A stretch of 64,000 nucleotides of DNA from positions 620,001 to 684,000 of the forward strand of contig NC_004463.1 of NCBI RefSeq assembly GCF_000011365.1. The letters run 5' to 3'. Position 1 is the first letter of the stretch; the number at the start of each line of letters is the position of its first letter. This stretch comes from Bradyrhizobium diazoefficiens USDA 110 (GTDB lineage Bacteria; Pseudomonadota; Alphaproteobacteria; Rhizobiales; Xanthobacteraceae). Below the pieces are notes generated by a model, which worked only from the letters and a program-made list of their open reading frames with translations, searched no databases and was not told where the DNA came from. This document shows, in pieces, positions 19,062 to 28,207 of this stretch. The position numbers and the translations under genes are program-made.

Positions 19062-20048
19062 TTACGAGGCGACGGGGTAAGGTCCGTCGTCGAACACCGC
19101 GTCATGATAGCCCTTCGACCCGATCTCGCGCGCCAGCGTGCTGCGAAAATCCTGTCCCGCGCGGAGGCTGTGCAGCACATGCGCGAAGTCGAATTCCGGC
19201 CGCCACCCCAGCTCGTGCCGCGCACGATCGTTGACGTAGACGCGATCGATCTGCGGAAACAGGCGCCAGCCGTTCGCCGCATAGAGCTGCGCGCAATCCG
19301 GATAGAGCTCGCGCACGACGCCGGCCGCGTCGCGCGCCAGCGCCACGAGATGGTGCGGCTCGAACGGGCTCGTGGCCGACACGATGTAGCGGGCGAAGCC
19401 GAGGTCGGGCGCGCGCTGGACGGCGAGCAGATGGGCGCTCACCGCGTCCGCTATATCCAGCCGGCGATAGAGCAGCTCGTTGGCCTGCGCGTTGTCCAAC
19501 GCGTAAGCCGACCGCATCGAAGGATCGTCGTCGTCCTCGGGGAAGAAGCGCGAGGTCCGCAAGACGACGACCGGCAGCCCGCGCTCGCGAAAGAACAGCT
19601 CGCACAAACTCTCCGCCATCAGCTTGGTCGTGCCGTAGATGTTCTTCGGCACCGGCGACAGGTCCTCGGTGACCCACACCGCGGCCTGTCCGGCCTCGGG
19701 GCGGAGCTGCGAGCCGAACGCGCTGGTGGTGCTGGTGAAGACGAAGCTGCGCACACCGGCGGCCACGGCCGCCTCGAGCAGATTGAGCGTGCCGGTGACG
19801 TTGGTGTCGACGAAATCCTGCCTGCCGTGGGTCGCCACATGCGGCTTGTGCAGCGTCGCGGTGTGGATCACGGCGGTGACGCCGTCCATCTGGCACCGCA
19901 CGAAGTCCGGATCGACGATCGAGCCGACGGCATCGGTGAAGGGCGATGGCTTCAGGTCGACCCCGCGCACAGCGGACCCGCGCCCGCGGAGCGTGCGGAG
20001 AAGGGCCTCCCCAAGATGGCCAGCGCTGCCGGTGATGAGAATTGTCAT
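19062..20048 (-). CDS. NAD-dependent epimerase/dehydratase (extended SDR)
   Basis: This is a 328-residue extended short-chain dehydrogenase. The NAD-binding motif ILITGSAGHLGEALL is at residues 3-17. The catalytic Ser region is FTSTTSAFG, and YGTTKLMAE contains the Tyr-x3-Lys pair. Members epimerise or dehydrate nucleotide sugars. No sugar-pathway genes adjoin it, so the substrate is unknown. The ATG at 20048 places the Rossmann motif at the extreme N-terminus as usual; the longer frame to 20087 adds nothing conserved. Confidence 0.9.
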   Translation of the reverse strand: MTILITGSAGHLGEALLRTLRGRGSAVRGVDLKPSPFTDAVGSIVDPDFVRCQMDGVTAVIHTATLHKPHVATHGRQDFVDTNVTGTLNLLEAAVAAGVRSFVFTSTTSAFGSQLRPEAGQAAVWVTEDLSPVPKNIYGTTKLMAESLCELFFRERGLPVVVLRTSRFFPEDDDDPSMRSAYALDNAQANELLYRRLDIADAVSAHLLAVQRAPDLGFARYIVSATSPFEPHHLVALARDAAGVVRELYPDCAQLYAANGWRLFPQIDRVYVNDRARHELGWRPEFDFAHVLHSLRAGQDFRSTLAREIGSKGYHDAVFDDGPYPVAS

Positions 20049-20124
20049 TGCAGACCCAATACAGCCGCCAGCGGCGTGGAAAACCACGGCCCGACCCGGT
20101 TTGGCTGGATGCTCTGGGAAAAAT

Positions 20125-20199
<75 letters not shown>

Positions 20200-20473
20200 A
20201 TCCTGTGTCGGTCGCGTGACGCGCCGGCAACGGCTGTCGTATGCCAAAAGCGGGAGGGGAATGCAACAGCTACCGGCGGCATAGATTGGTATCTTCGGGC
20301 CTATATGGACCCCGAAATTGGCCAAATCGACCGAAAATGCCCCGGAACCGGCGAATCGGCCGCGACGGATTGAAATTCGGCCGCCCCGGCCCAATTTAGG
20401 AGCCGACAACGAAGCATATGCATTGGCGACGTGCTAAAGACCCGCCATTCCAGACATGAGACGAGGGAATCCC

Positions 20474-21397
20474 GTGACGATCATCGACCAGGGTAACGGA
20501 GCGGCGGGCCCGGCTGCGGCCGATCTGATCAAGGACACCACCACCCAGACCTTCGTGAAGGACGTCATCGAGGAATCGAAGCGCCAGCCGGTGCTGATCG
20601 ATTTCTGGGCGGAGTGGTGCGGCCCCTGCAAGCAGCTCACCCCCGTGCTGGAAAAGGCGGTCAAGGCGGCCAAGGGCAAGGTCAAGCTGGTCAAGATGAA
20701 CATCGACCAGCACCCGGCGATCCCGGGCCAGATGGGCATCCAGTCGATCCCGGCCGTGATCGCCTTCGTCAACGGCCAGCCGGCCGACGGCTTCATGGGC
20801 GCGGTGCCGGAGAGCCAGCTCAACGCCTTCATCGAAAAGCTGACCAAGGGCGTGACGGCGCCGGGCGAGCCCAATATCGCCGAGATCCTGCAAGAGGCCG
20901 AGGCGGTGCTCGCCGAGGGCGACGCCGCCGCCGCGGCGCAGATCTATGCCGAGGTGCTCTCGCACGATTCGACCAACATCGCGGCGCTCGCGGGCCTCGC
21001 CAAGTGCTACACCGTCTCGGGCGCGATGGAGCAGGCCAAGCAGACGCTGGCCATGGTGCCGGAATCCAAGCGCAACGACCCCGCCGTGAAGGCCGTGCAG
21101 ACCGCGATCGATCTCGCCGAGCAGGCGGAGCAGCTGGGGCCGGTGGCGGAGCTGGAACAGAAAGTCGCCGCAAATCCGCTCGATCATCAGGCGCGCTTCG
21201 ATCTCGCGACCGCGCTCAACGCGCAGGGCAACCGGGCAGCCGCGACCGAGCAGCTGCTCGCGATCATCAAGCGCGACCGCAAATGGAACGACGACGGCGC
21301 CCGCAAGCAGCTCGTGCAGTTCTTCGAGGCCTGGGGCGGCACGGATGATGCAACCGTCGAGGGGCGCAAGCGCCTGTCGACCATCCTCTTTTCGTAG
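20474..21397 (+). CDS. cnoX: Thioredoxin-TPR co-chaperone, CnoX/YbbN-like
   Basis: This is a 307-residue protein. The N-terminal thioredoxin fold (about residues 20-125) has the redox site FWAEWCGPCKQL (Cys 49 and 52), and SIPAVIAFVNG carries the cis-Pro. The C-terminal half consists of tetratricopeptide-like helices (EAEAVLAEGDAAAAAQIYAEVL, DHQARFDLATALNAQGNRAAA). This is the CnoX arrangement: a holdase that delivers oxidised clients to GroEL/DnaK. Unlike E. coli YbbN, the CxxC pair is intact. A GTG start at 20474 follows GAGGGA by five bases and is preferred to the ATG at 20456. Confidence 0.9.
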   Translation: MTIIDQGNGAAGPAAADLIKDTTTQTFVKDVIEESKRQPVLIDFWAEWCGPCKQLTPVLEKAVKAAKGKVKLVKMNIDQHPAIPGQMGIQSIPAVIAFVNGQPADGFMGAVPESQLNAFIEKLTKGVTAPGEPNIAEILQEAEAVLAEGDAAAAAQIYAEVLSHDSTNIAALAGLAKCYTVSGAMEQAKQTLAMVPESKRNDPAVKAVQTAIDLAEQAEQLGPVAELEQKVAANPLDHQARFDLATALNAQGNRAAATEQLLAIIKRDRKWNDDGARKQLVQFFEAWGGTDDATVEGRKRLSTILFS

Positions 21398-21414
21398 GCG
21401 CGCGGCTATTTTTG

Positions 21415-21484
21415 GAGCATGATCTTGTCGGAAAACCGCTTCGCAATTTGCGCCAACGCGGCCCTCCGGCTCCGGATCATGCTC
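21415..21484. repeat. Intergenic inverted repeat, family F
   Basis: GAGCATGATC (21415-21424) and GATCATGCTC (21475-21484) are perfect 10-bp arms around about 50 bases rich in GC. It separates cnoX from the co-directional LON-domain gene. This type of GAGCATGATC element is common in alphaproteobacterial intergenic regions. Confidence 0.8.
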
Positions 21485-21512
21485 TAGCGCGCGGGACTTC
21501 AGCGGGGACCAG

Positions 21513-22190
21513 ATGCCGATCAACATCGAATATCGCGGGCCCGCCGACCTTCCGGAGATCATTCCGGTATTCCCATTGCCGGGCGCGCTCTTGCTGCCGC
21601 GCGGCCAAATGCCGCTCAACATCTTCGAGCCGCGCTATCTCGCGATGGTCGACGATTCCTTCCGCGACGGCCATCGCCTGATCGGCATGATCCAGCCTGA
21701 CGTGGCGCACTCGCCGAAGAATTCCGACAAGCCGGCGCTGTTCCGCGTCGGCTGCGTCGGCCGCATTACCCAGCTCGCCGAATCCGGCGACGGCCGCTAC
21801 ATCCTCGAGCTCACCGGCGTCTCGCGCTTCAAGGTGGTCGAGGAGCTCGAGGTGCTCACCGCCTACCGGCAGTGCAAGGTGGATTTCTTCACCTATGTCG
21901 ACGACTTCACCGCGCGGATGGGCGAGGACGAGGTCGATCGCGAGGCGCTGCTGGCGGTGCTGGCGGACTTCTTGAAGGCCAACAATCTCAAGGTCGACTG
22001 GGAGGGCGTCGAGAGCGCGCCCAACGAGGCGCTGGTCAACGCGCTGGCGATGATGTCGCCCTACGGCCCCGCGGAAAAGCAGGCCATGCTGGAGGCGCCC
22101 GACTTGAAGACCCGCGCCGAGATCCTGATCGCGGTGACCGAGATGGACCTCGCCAAGAAGCGCACCAGCGGCGATCCGCCGTTGCAGTGA
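21513..22190 (+). CDS. LON peptidase substrate-binding domain protein
   Basis: This is a 225-residue stand-alone LON N-terminal (substrate-binding) domain without ATPase or protease parts. Conserved segments are IPVFPLPGALLLPRGQMPLNIFEPRYLAMV and GCVGRITQLAESGDGRYILELTGVSRF. Such proteins are widespread in alphaproteobacteria; their role is unknown, perhaps client recognition. GCGGGGA precedes the ATG at 21513. It follows the chaperone-like cnoX in the same direction, which suggests a protein quality-control context, although a repeat separates them. Confidence 0.92.
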   Translation: MPINIEYRGPADLPEIIPVFPLPGALLLPRGQMPLNIFEPRYLAMVDDSFRDGHRLIGMIQPDVAHSPKNSDKPALFRVGCVGRITQLAESGDGRYILELTGVSRFKVVEELEVLTAYRQCKVDFFTYVDDFTARMGEDEVDREALLAVLADFLKANNLKVDWEGVESAPNEALVNALAMMSPYGPAEKQAMLEAPDLKTRAEILIAVTEMDLAKKRTSGDPPLQ

Positions 22191-22202
22191 GGGCCTGAAT
22201 GC

Positions 22203-24704
22203 TCAGGCCGCGCGAACGGCTGCGCCGGCACCTCGCCGTAGCATCCTGGCGATGTCGGATGCAGGCATCGGCCGGCTGAAATAGTAGCCTTGCGTTTCGA
22301 GGCACCCCTCTTCGCAGAGGATATCCAGCTGCTCCTTGGTTTCGACGCCTTCGGCGGTCGTCGTCTTGCCGAGGCTGACTGCGAAACGAACCACTGCGCG
22401 CGCGAGATGGCGCGCCTCTGCCCTTGCGCTCGAAAGTTCGTTGACGAAACTGCGATCGATCTTGATCTTGTCGAATGGGAACTTTTGCAGAAAGCTCAGC
22501 GATGAATAGCCGGTGCCGAAATCGTCGAGGGCGATTCGCACACCGAGCTCGCGCAATTGGCCGAGGACGGCGAAAACGGCTTCGCTGTCATGCATGATCA
22601 CCGTCTCGGTGACCTCGAGCTCGAGCCTGTGCGGCGCAACTCCCGAACTCGCCAGCGCGCCGATAACGACTGGAACAAGCTCCTTGCTCCTGAACTGAGC
22701 GGGAGACAGGTTGACCGCGATCCTGACATGCGGGGGCCATTTGGCGGCTTCCGCGCAGGCGGCTCTCAGGACCCATTCTCCCAGCGGCACGATCAAGCCG
22801 GTCTCCTCCGCGAGCGGGATGAATTCGCTCGGCATGACCAGACCTTGTTGCGGGTGATGCCAGCGTAGCAAGGCCTCGAAACCATTGACCTTGCCGGTCG
22901 CGGGGCTGACGAACGGCTGGTAGTGGAGCTCGAACTGACGGCCGACAATCGCATCCCGCATGTCGCGCTCCAGGTTGCGTCGCGCATGCATGAGCTCGTC
23001 GAGTTCCGGCTCGAAGAAGCGGAATGCGCCGCGTCCGCCACTCTTGGCCGAGTAGAGGGCGAGATCCGCGCTCTTCATGATCACGTCGGAATCGTTGCCA
23101 TCGCGCGGCGCGATGGCGATGCCGATGCTGGTGCCCACCGTGACCCGGTGATCGCCGAGATCGAACGGCTCGCAAAGCGCCTTCCTGATGTTCTCGGCAA
23201 GGGCGGCGGCCTCCACGGCCGGGTTGGTCACGTAATCGATCACGGCGAACTCGTCGCCGCCCAGCCGTGCGATCAACGCGGTTTCCGTCGTGCATTCGCG
23301 CAAACGCGTGGCGACGGCGCGCAGCAGGGAATCGCCCGTCGGATGTCCCAGCGTGTCGTTGACTTCCTTGAAGCGGTCGAGATCCAGCATGAGCACGGCC
23401 AGATCGAGGCCGCCATTGCGCGTAACCGCGATGGCATGCTCCATCCGCTCCCTGAGCAGCACGCGATTCGGCAGATCGGTCAACGCATCGTGTTGTGCCA
23501 TATGAGCGATCTTGGCCTCGGACCGGCGCTGCTCGGTGACGTCAAGATGCGTAGCCACCCACCCGCCGCCGGCCATTGGCTGTCGCGTCACGCAGATCAA
23601 CCGACCATCCGTGAACTCGTCGATTCTGCTCGAGACTGCATCGAACGGCAACGCAGCCAGTTTCGAGAGGAATTGCTCGGCAGCGCCTTCGCTGGTGTCG
23701 CTCTTGAGGATGCCGGTCACGACGCGATGCCTGATGATGTCGGCGTGCGGTGTCCCCGTTCTCAACAGTTCCGGCGGCAGCTGATAGAGTCGAGCATAGC
23801 GCTCGTTGCAGACGACAAGCCGCTTCTCCGCATCGAACATGCACAGGGCCTCGACCATGTTGTTGATGGCCGTATCGAGCCTGAGTTTCTGCTCCTGGAT
23901 TTCCTGTTGCGAATCTTCCACCTGCTGCCGGGCGAGCGAGAGCTCACTGATGATTTGCTCGAATCTGCTGGTTCTGGTCGCAAGGCGGCGATCCGCCAGC
24001 ACGCCGACGAAGCTCATCCCGAGCACCGACAGGGCCACGCCCGCAATTGCCACGGCGAGGAAGGTCGGAGAAAGCGACAATGTATCGCTTGCCAGCGTAG
24101 GGTCTGGAACGATCTGCACGGCCCCCATGGCCGTGAAATGGTGCGACACGATGGCGAGCGTCAGCAGCAGCGCCGCAGCAAAGGTCCCCCACTTGTCCTT
24201 GTGGCCCAGGGCAACGGCGAGCGCAGCATAGCCCAGCACCATGCCGAGGCCGATCGAGATCAACACCAGCCCCGGCGACCAGGTCACGCGACCCGGGACC
24301 TCGAGGGCCCACATGCCGATATAGTGCATGCTTGCAATGCCCGCGCCGATGATGCCGCCACCGGCAGCTGCGCGCCACTGGCCGGAATTGTTGACGGCAA
24401 CGCCAAAACCGCCCGAGGTCAGAATCATCGCCGCGGCGAGCGACAGCACCGTCAGAACGAGGCCGTAATTGGTCGGGACGCCGGGCTCGTAGGCGAGCAT
24501 CGCGACAAAATGCGTTGCCCAGATTCCGTAGCCGATGGCGGCGCCGGCAATCGCAACCCAGATCAACCGCGCCCAGGCCCGCGAGGCGACCGCACGATGA
24601 AAGATGCTGACCGCAACGATACTTGCAACGAAGCATACCAAGCCGGCAAGCAGGACGAGACGCCAATCGTGCTCGGCCGTGAGGCAGGAAAAAACGCGGA
24701 ACAT
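22203..24704 (-). CDS. MHYT-PAS-GGDEF-EAL cyclic-di-GMP enzyme
   Basis: This is an 833-residue membrane protein. Seven N-terminal membrane helices carry the MHYT motifs THFVAM, MHYIGM and HFTAMG, proposed to bind copper and sense O2, CO or NO. A PAS-like segment (MVEALCMFDAEKRLVVCNERYARL) follows. The cyclase domain has an intact RLGGDEFAV, so synthesis is possible. The phosphodiesterase domain has GFEALLRWHHP, LEVTET, DDFGTGYSSL, IKIDRSFV and AEGVET, all intact. It probably makes and breaks c-di-GMP in response to a gas or redox signal. It is convergent with the LON-domain gene. Confidence 0.93.
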   Translation of the reverse strand: MFRVFSCLTAEHDWRLVLLAGLVCFVASIVAVSIFHRAVASRAWARLIWVAIAGAAIGYGIWATHFVAMLAYEPGVPTNYGLVLTVLSLAAAMILTSGGFGVAVNNSGQWRAAAGGGIIGAGIASMHYIGMWALEVPGRVTWSPGLVLISIGLGMVLGYAALAVALGHKDKWGTFAAALLLTLAIVSHHFTAMGAVQIVPDPTLASDTLSLSPTFLAVAIAGVALSVLGMSFVGVLADRRLATRTSRFEQIISELSLARQQVEDSQQEIQEQKLRLDTAINNMVEALCMFDAEKRLVVCNERYARLYQLPPELLRTGTPHADIIRHRVVTGILKSDTSEGAAEQFLSKLAALPFDAVSSRIDEFTDGRLICVTRQPMAGGGWVATHLDVTEQRRSEAKIAHMAQHDALTDLPNRVLLRERMEHAIAVTRNGGLDLAVLMLDLDRFKEVNDTLGHPTGDSLLRAVATRLRECTTETALIARLGGDEFAVIDYVTNPAVEAAALAENIRKALCEPFDLGDHRVTVGTSIGIAIAPRDGNDSDVIMKSADLALYSAKSGGRGAFRFFEPELDELMHARRNLERDMRDAIVGRQFELHYQPFVSPATGKVNGFEALLRWHHPQQGLVMPSEFIPLAEETGLIVPLGEWVLRAACAEAAKWPPHVRIAVNLSPAQFRSKELVPVVIGALASSGVAPHRLELEVTETVIMHDSEAVFAVLGQLRELGVRIALDDFGTGYSSLSFLQKFPFDKIKIDRSFVNELSSARAEARHLARAVVRFAVSLGKTTTAEGVETKEQLDILCEEGCLETQGYYFSRPMPASDIARMLRRGAGAAVRAA

Positions 24705-24885
24705 CCAATAGCGCTCCCCTCGTCAATATCGTCGATGGTGGATCGCCTAGACGTTCTTCGCGTTAATTTTGTGCAACGCCTGATTGCATGATTACCAGCG
24801 GGTTAACGCGGCCCGTGCAATCCGATCTGCGGAAATTTGCGCCATCGACGGCCGGCGGACGTGCGCCGTGATCGGCAACGAACGT

Positions 24886-25479
24886 CTAGAGGTGAGTGCC
24901 GATGCGCTTGCGTCCGGTGATCATCGCGCGGATCAGGTTCTCGCGCTGGAGAATCCCCATCAGCACCACGCCCACGACGTGCAGCACGACCAGGACGATG
25001 ACCGCGTCCGATGAATAGTGGTGGGCGTCTTCGACCCACCAGACGCCGAAGAAGGTGACGGTCACCGACATCGCTCCCGTGATCGTGGAGACGGCGAGCG
25101 AGGCCAGCAGCGCCACCAGCATCAACGTGCCGGCGGGATTGAGACCGATGTAGCGGCCGGTCATGCCGCGGCGCAGGTTCCAGAGATAGCCTGGCGCCGC
25201 GCGAAGCCTCACGCCGACCATGCGGAAGCGCGAATAGCGGCTTCCCCAAAAACCCCAGACCAGGCGGAAGGCCAGGAGCCCAAGCACCGTATAGCCGACG
25301 ATGCGGTGCAGGCGGTCAAAGACGGTGGGGGTGAACCACGCGGCCAGAACACAGATCGCCAGGGCCCAGTGCCAGAGGCGCAACGGGAGGTCCCAGACCG
25401 CGATCGTGCGCGGAGCAGTTCGATCCGCGGGGCTCCTGTCGGACGCCCCGCGCGCTTCTGGCACCGCTTCTTCGATCAA
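24886..25479 (-). CDS. Cytochrome b561-type membrane protein
   Basis: This is a 197-residue protein with four membrane helices of the bacterial cytochrome b561 / Ni-hydrogenase b-subunit family. VWDLPLRLWHWALAICVLAAWF has the first heme-ligand His, LHRIVGYTVLGLLAFRLVWGF the second, and further His residues follow in VVLHVVGVV. It should move electrons between the quinone pool and a soluble partner. It starts 62 bases after the PepSY gene, in the same operon; this pairing suggests the PepSY protein or a cytochrome c is the partner. Confidence 0.9.
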   Translation of the reverse strand: MIEEAVPEARGASDRSPADRTAPRTIAVWDLPLRLWHWALAICVLAAWFTPTVFDRLHRIVGYTVLGLLAFRLVWGFWGSRYSRFRMVGVRLRAAPGYLWNLRRGMTGRYIGLNPAGTLMLVALLASLAVSTITGAMSVTVTFFGVWWVEDAHHYSSDAVIVLVVLHVVGVVLMGILQRENLIRAMITGRKRIGTHL

Positions 25480-25541
25480 GCGAAGACCACCCTCAAGCCT
25501 TACTTTGCGCAGATCACTTCGCGCAGGTCATTTCGCCCAAG

Positions 25542-25820
25542 TCATTTCGCGATCGTGTGCTTCAGGCTGAGATCTTCGGGGCTGTAGAACAGCTCGTAGA
25601 GCTTGCCTTCCTTGACGCCATAGACCTCATAGCACGAGCCTTCGACCTTGGAGCGCCGCACTTCGTAACCGAGCGCCTTGGCCTTGGCTTCGGCTTCGCT
25701 CGCCGGCTTCCACGACGCCTTGTCGAGCTTGGTGCAGTTCTTGAAACCGTCGGCCATGGCGGCGGATCCCGTGCCAATCCCGATCGTCAGTACCATGGCA
25801 ACAACACGAATGACCTTCAC
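25542..25820 (-). CDS. Secreted PepSY-domain protein
   Basis: This is a 92-residue protein with a signal peptide (VIRVVAMVLTIGIGTGSAAMA) and a single PepSY_2-type domain: ASEAEAKAKALGYEVRRSKVEGSCYEVYGVKEGKLYELFY-like, ending SLKHTIAK. Two Cys (in FKNCTK and EGSCYE) may form a disulfide. The GTG start at 25820 is fixed by a very strong AAGGAGG eight bases upstream; an upstream in-frame ATG at 25889 is not credible. It is translated with the downstream cytochrome b561 gene. The exact function is unknown. Confidence 0.88.
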   Translation of the reverse strand: MKVIRVVAMVLTIGIGTGSAAMADGFKNCTKLDKASWKPASEAEAKAKALGYEVRRSKVEGSCYEVYGVKEGKLYELFYSPEDLSLKHTIAK

Positions 25821-26039
25821 GAACGTCTCCTCCTTTGTCGTGAGCGCTGCGCGAGAAGCCGCGAAGCGGGACGGAAGGAAGCAAAGCACATGATGAAGTC
25901 AATGCGGCTCGGAGCCGGTTCGCTTTAGAGATATTCTAACGATCCGAGAAAGATCAGCGCTCTCCGCATGCAGCACGCATTTGAACGACCGCTGCGGCCT
26001 TACGTCTCACGGGCCGGAGGCACGCTGCCGCCGGGCTGG

Positions 26040-26858
26040 TCATCCCTGGATCGCGCTTCGCGCAGCGGGGTAGTTGCGTTGCAGCCAGTCCGCCCAGGAG
26101 AGCCGTCCGCGAACGCCTTGGCTGACGACGAAGCCCATGCCGCGCGCCTTCGCGTCCGAAAGATTCATCGGCAGGATTTTCCGATGCAGCCCCCGGGCGT
26201 CCTGATACCGGCGGGCCAGCGAGACCAGCTCGATATCTTCGGGGCCGCCAATCTCCGCACGCTCGCCACGCGTCCCGTCGAAGGCGCAGGCCACGACGTG
26301 GTCGGCGACATCCGACGTATCGACGGGATTGAACAGCGTCGTCGGCACCGGCCACACTGGAAGCCAGGCGAGGCCCGAGAGCAGCCTGTCGAGCAGATAG
26401 TAGAACGGCATCGCGCGAACCACCGACCAGGACAGTGCTGATGCACGCACCAGCCGTTCGCCGGCAAGCTTGACCCGCGCGTAGGGCAGGGTTGCCTCAT
26501 CGAGGCCGACGATCGAGACGTGGAGGAAGTGCCGCACCCTGGCCTCCCCGCAGGAGGACAGCAACCGCGCGGTGCCCTCGACGTCCACGGCGGAGGGCGA
26601 GGTGAAGAAGTCTGTCGGGCGAATGCCGCCGCGCCGCGCGATCGGCGAATAGGTCGCCGCGTTGATGACCGTGTCGACGTCATGCAGCGCGTCCCGCAAC
26701 CCGGCGCCTGTGGCGAGGTCGCCGATCGCCCATTCGACGTCCGGTCGCGTGCCCGGCGATCGCGCAAGCACCCGGACGTGACGTCCGCTGCGAACGAGGC
26801 GATCGACGATATCCCGGCCGAGATGGCCCGTGCCCCCGGTGACGAGTGTCAGAGCCAT
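26040..26858 (-). CDS. NAD(P)H-binding SDR, NmrA-like
   Basis: This is a 272-residue atypical short-chain dehydrogenase. LTLVTGGTGHLGRDIVDRLV binds NAD(P). The segments DVDTVINAAT and HFLHVSIVGLDEATLPYARVKLAGE are typical of NmrA/complex-I-NDUFA9-like proteins, which often lack the classical catalytic triad and act as redox sensors or reductases. It lies 62 bases downstream of the small membrane protein gene, in a unit divergent from the TetR regulator, so it is probably under that repressor's control. Confidence 0.87.
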   Translation of the reverse strand: MALTLVTGGTGHLGRDIVDRLVRSGRHVRVLARSPGTRPDVEWAIGDLATGAGLRDALHDVDTVINAATYSPIARRGGIRPTDFFTSPSAVDVEGTARLLSSCGEARVRHFLHVSIVGLDEATLPYARVKLAGERLVRASALSWSVVRAMPFYYLLDRLLSGLAWLPVWPVPTTLFNPVDTSDVADHVVACAFDGTRGERAEIGGPEDIELVSLARRYQDARGLHRKILPMNLSDAKARGMGFVVSQGVRGRLSWADWLQRNYPAARSAIQG

Positions 26859-26920
26859 GTTTGAAGCTCCATCTGCAACGGCTCGCCGTTCGCCGTAGCG
26901 GGAAGGCGTTCACGGCGAGC

Positions 26921-27271
26921 TCAGTAGCCGGCAACCGTCATGGCAACGACGGCGCTGAGCGCCATCCAACCAAAGTGCCGGCCGCGTGTCGCCCATGCGT
27001 TGGCGAAGGCGGAGAAACCGAACACGCAGGCCATGGTGATGACGATCCAGTGGCGCGCCGGCGCCGAGTCCATCCAGGGCGCCGCGATCAGGAGCACGCC
27101 GCCGCCGATCCAGGCGACGGTCGATGCCTGCCAGACCAGGCGGATCAGGGTGCGCAGCCGTTCCGGCTCGATGCTCGCGTGAGCAAAGACCTTGGTCTCG
27201 CCGAGGATGCCATGGATGAGGGCCACGACGATGGTCAGGACGCCGGCGCACTGGAGCAACAGATCACGCAT
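26921..27271 (-). CDS. Four-helix inner membrane protein of unknown function
   Basis: This is a 116-residue protein with four predicted membrane helices (LLLQCAGVLTIVVALIHGIL, IRLVWQASTVAWIGGGVLLI, WIVITMACVFGFSAFANAWA, FGWMALSAVVAMTVAGY). I do not recognise a named family with confidence. A His in helix 1 and His/Trp near helix 3 are the only polar landmarks. It is the first gene of the unit divergent from the TetR gene, and its start lies 12 bases from a candidate TetR operator. Confidence 0.8.
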   Translation of the reverse strand: MRDLLLQCAGVLTIVVALIHGILGETKVFAHASIEPERLRTLIRLVWQASTVAWIGGGVLLIAAPWMDSAPARHWIVITMACVFGFSAFANAWATRGRHFGWMALSAVVAMTVAGY

Positions 27272-27282
27272 CGATATCTCCG

Positions 27283-27340
27283 TACATAACTGTATGGAGA
27301 CATAGGGGCTGGCCTGCCGCCTGTCAATACACTAGTGTAT
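27283..27340. promoter_or_regulatory. Two TetR-type operators in divergent promoter region
   Basis: ATACACTAGTGTAT (27327-27340) is a perfect 14-bp palindrome. TACATAACTGTA (27283-27294) is a related imperfect one. Both fit TACA-N4-TGTA. They lie 45 bases apart, one next to each divergent start, so the TetR protein likely represses both itself and the membrane protein/SDR unit. Confidence 0.65.
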
Positions 27341-27362
27341 GGTCAAGTTCCGGGAACCTGGC

Positions 27363-27896
27363 ATGACCGAACAGCTCTCCGCCGACGATTGGATCAAACA
27401 GGGGCTGAAGGCGCTCGCGAAAAGCGGCTTCACGGCGCTGAAGGCCGACCCGCTGGCAAAGGCCATCGGGGTTTCGCGCGGCAGCTTCTATTGGCATTTC
27501 GCCGATCTCGGCGCGTTCCATGCCGCCGTGCTGAAACGCTGGCGCGAGATCGCGGCCGAGCAGATCATTGCCGATGTCGAAGCCGCCGGCGACGAGCCGC
27601 TGAAGGCGCTGCTGCGCAGGTCCTTCGGCGCGCGGCTCGATCTCGAACGCGCGGTCCGCAACTGGGCGGCATTCGATGCCGCCGCGCAAGCCGCGGTGCG
27701 CGCGATCGACCGCCGCAGGCTCGACTATATCGAGCAGCTCCTGGACAAGCGCGGGCTAGACCCGGCGACGGCGCAGGCTCGCGCGCAGATCCTCTATTGG
27801 ACATTTCTCGGCTTCGCCCTGTCGGGCCCGCCGGTGCCGGTGGCACGGCTCCAGGGCCTGCTCGACGACCTGCTACGGATGATCTCCGCCGAGTGA
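27363..27896 (+). CDS. TetR/AcrR family transcriptional regulator
   Basis: This is a 177-residue regulator. The N-terminal helix-turn-helix [23 protein letters not shown] is typical TetR; the C-terminal part is a helical ligand domain. It is divergent from the small membrane protein and SDR genes, a usual arrangement for a local repressor. The in-frame ATG at 27339 overlaps the perfect palindrome and has no ribosome site; the ATG at 27363 has GGGA seven bases upstream and is preferred. The inducer is unknown. Its stop codon lies inside a strong hairpin. Confidence 0.92.
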   Translation: MTEQLSADDWIKQGLKALAKSGFTALKADPLAKAIGVSRGSFYWHFADLGAFHAAVLKRWREIAAEQIIADVEAAGDEPLKALLRRSFGARLDLERAVRNWAAFDAAAQAAVRAIDRRRLDYIEQLLDKRGLDPATAQARAQILYWTFLGFALSGPPVPVARLQGLLDDLLRMISAE

Positions 27897-27926
27897 CCCG
27901 TTCCAATAGAACGGGTCACTCGGCGG
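27886..27926 (+). terminator. Perfect 18-bp hairpin at the end of the TetR gene
   Basis: CCGCCGAGTGACCCGTTC (27886-27903) and its exact complement (27909-27926) flank a five-base loop. The TetR stop codon lies in the left arm. No T-run follows, so it may be a processing or mRNA-stability hairpin rather than a simple intrinsic terminator. Confidence 0.7.
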
Positions 27927-27970
27927 GCGCGAATTTCTGTGCTAGAGGCAGCCCATCGCCGGAGACCACA

Positions 27971-28168
27971 ATGAACGCGCCCACCGAACGCCCCGAAACC
28001 AGCGTCGATCCGAAATTGCTGGAGATTCTGGTCTGCCCGCTGACCAAGGGTCCGCTGGAGTTCGATTCCGCAAAGCAGGAGCTGATCTCGCGCAGCGCCA
28101 AGCTCGCTTACCCGATCCGCGACGGCATCCCGATCATGCTGCCGGAAGAGGCGCGGAAGATCGATTGA
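27971..28168 (+). CDS. Trm112 family protein
   Basis: This is a 65-residue protein. [20 protein letters not shown] and [18 protein letters not shown] are the Trm112/YcaR signatures. Eukaryotic Trm112 activates methyltransferases by zipping onto them; the bacterial role is open. Only one of the four zinc-type Cys positions remains (VCPL), as in many proteobacterial members. GGAGACCACA provides the ribosome site. It is separated from the TetR gene by the strong hairpin. Confidence 0.92.
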   Translation: MNAPTERPETSVDPKLLEILVCPLTKGPLEFDSAKQELISRSAKLAYPIRDGIPIMLPEEARKID

Positions 28169-28207
28169 GGTCGCAGTTTTGCGCAGCGGCCGCGCAACAA
28201 TCGCGAT

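Noticed and set aside
22923..24791. Open frame of 622 codons antisense to the MHYT-GGDEF-EAL gene
   Set aside because: Same codon-bias effect; no recognisable domain, and the opposite strand has all catalytic motifs of two enzyme domains.
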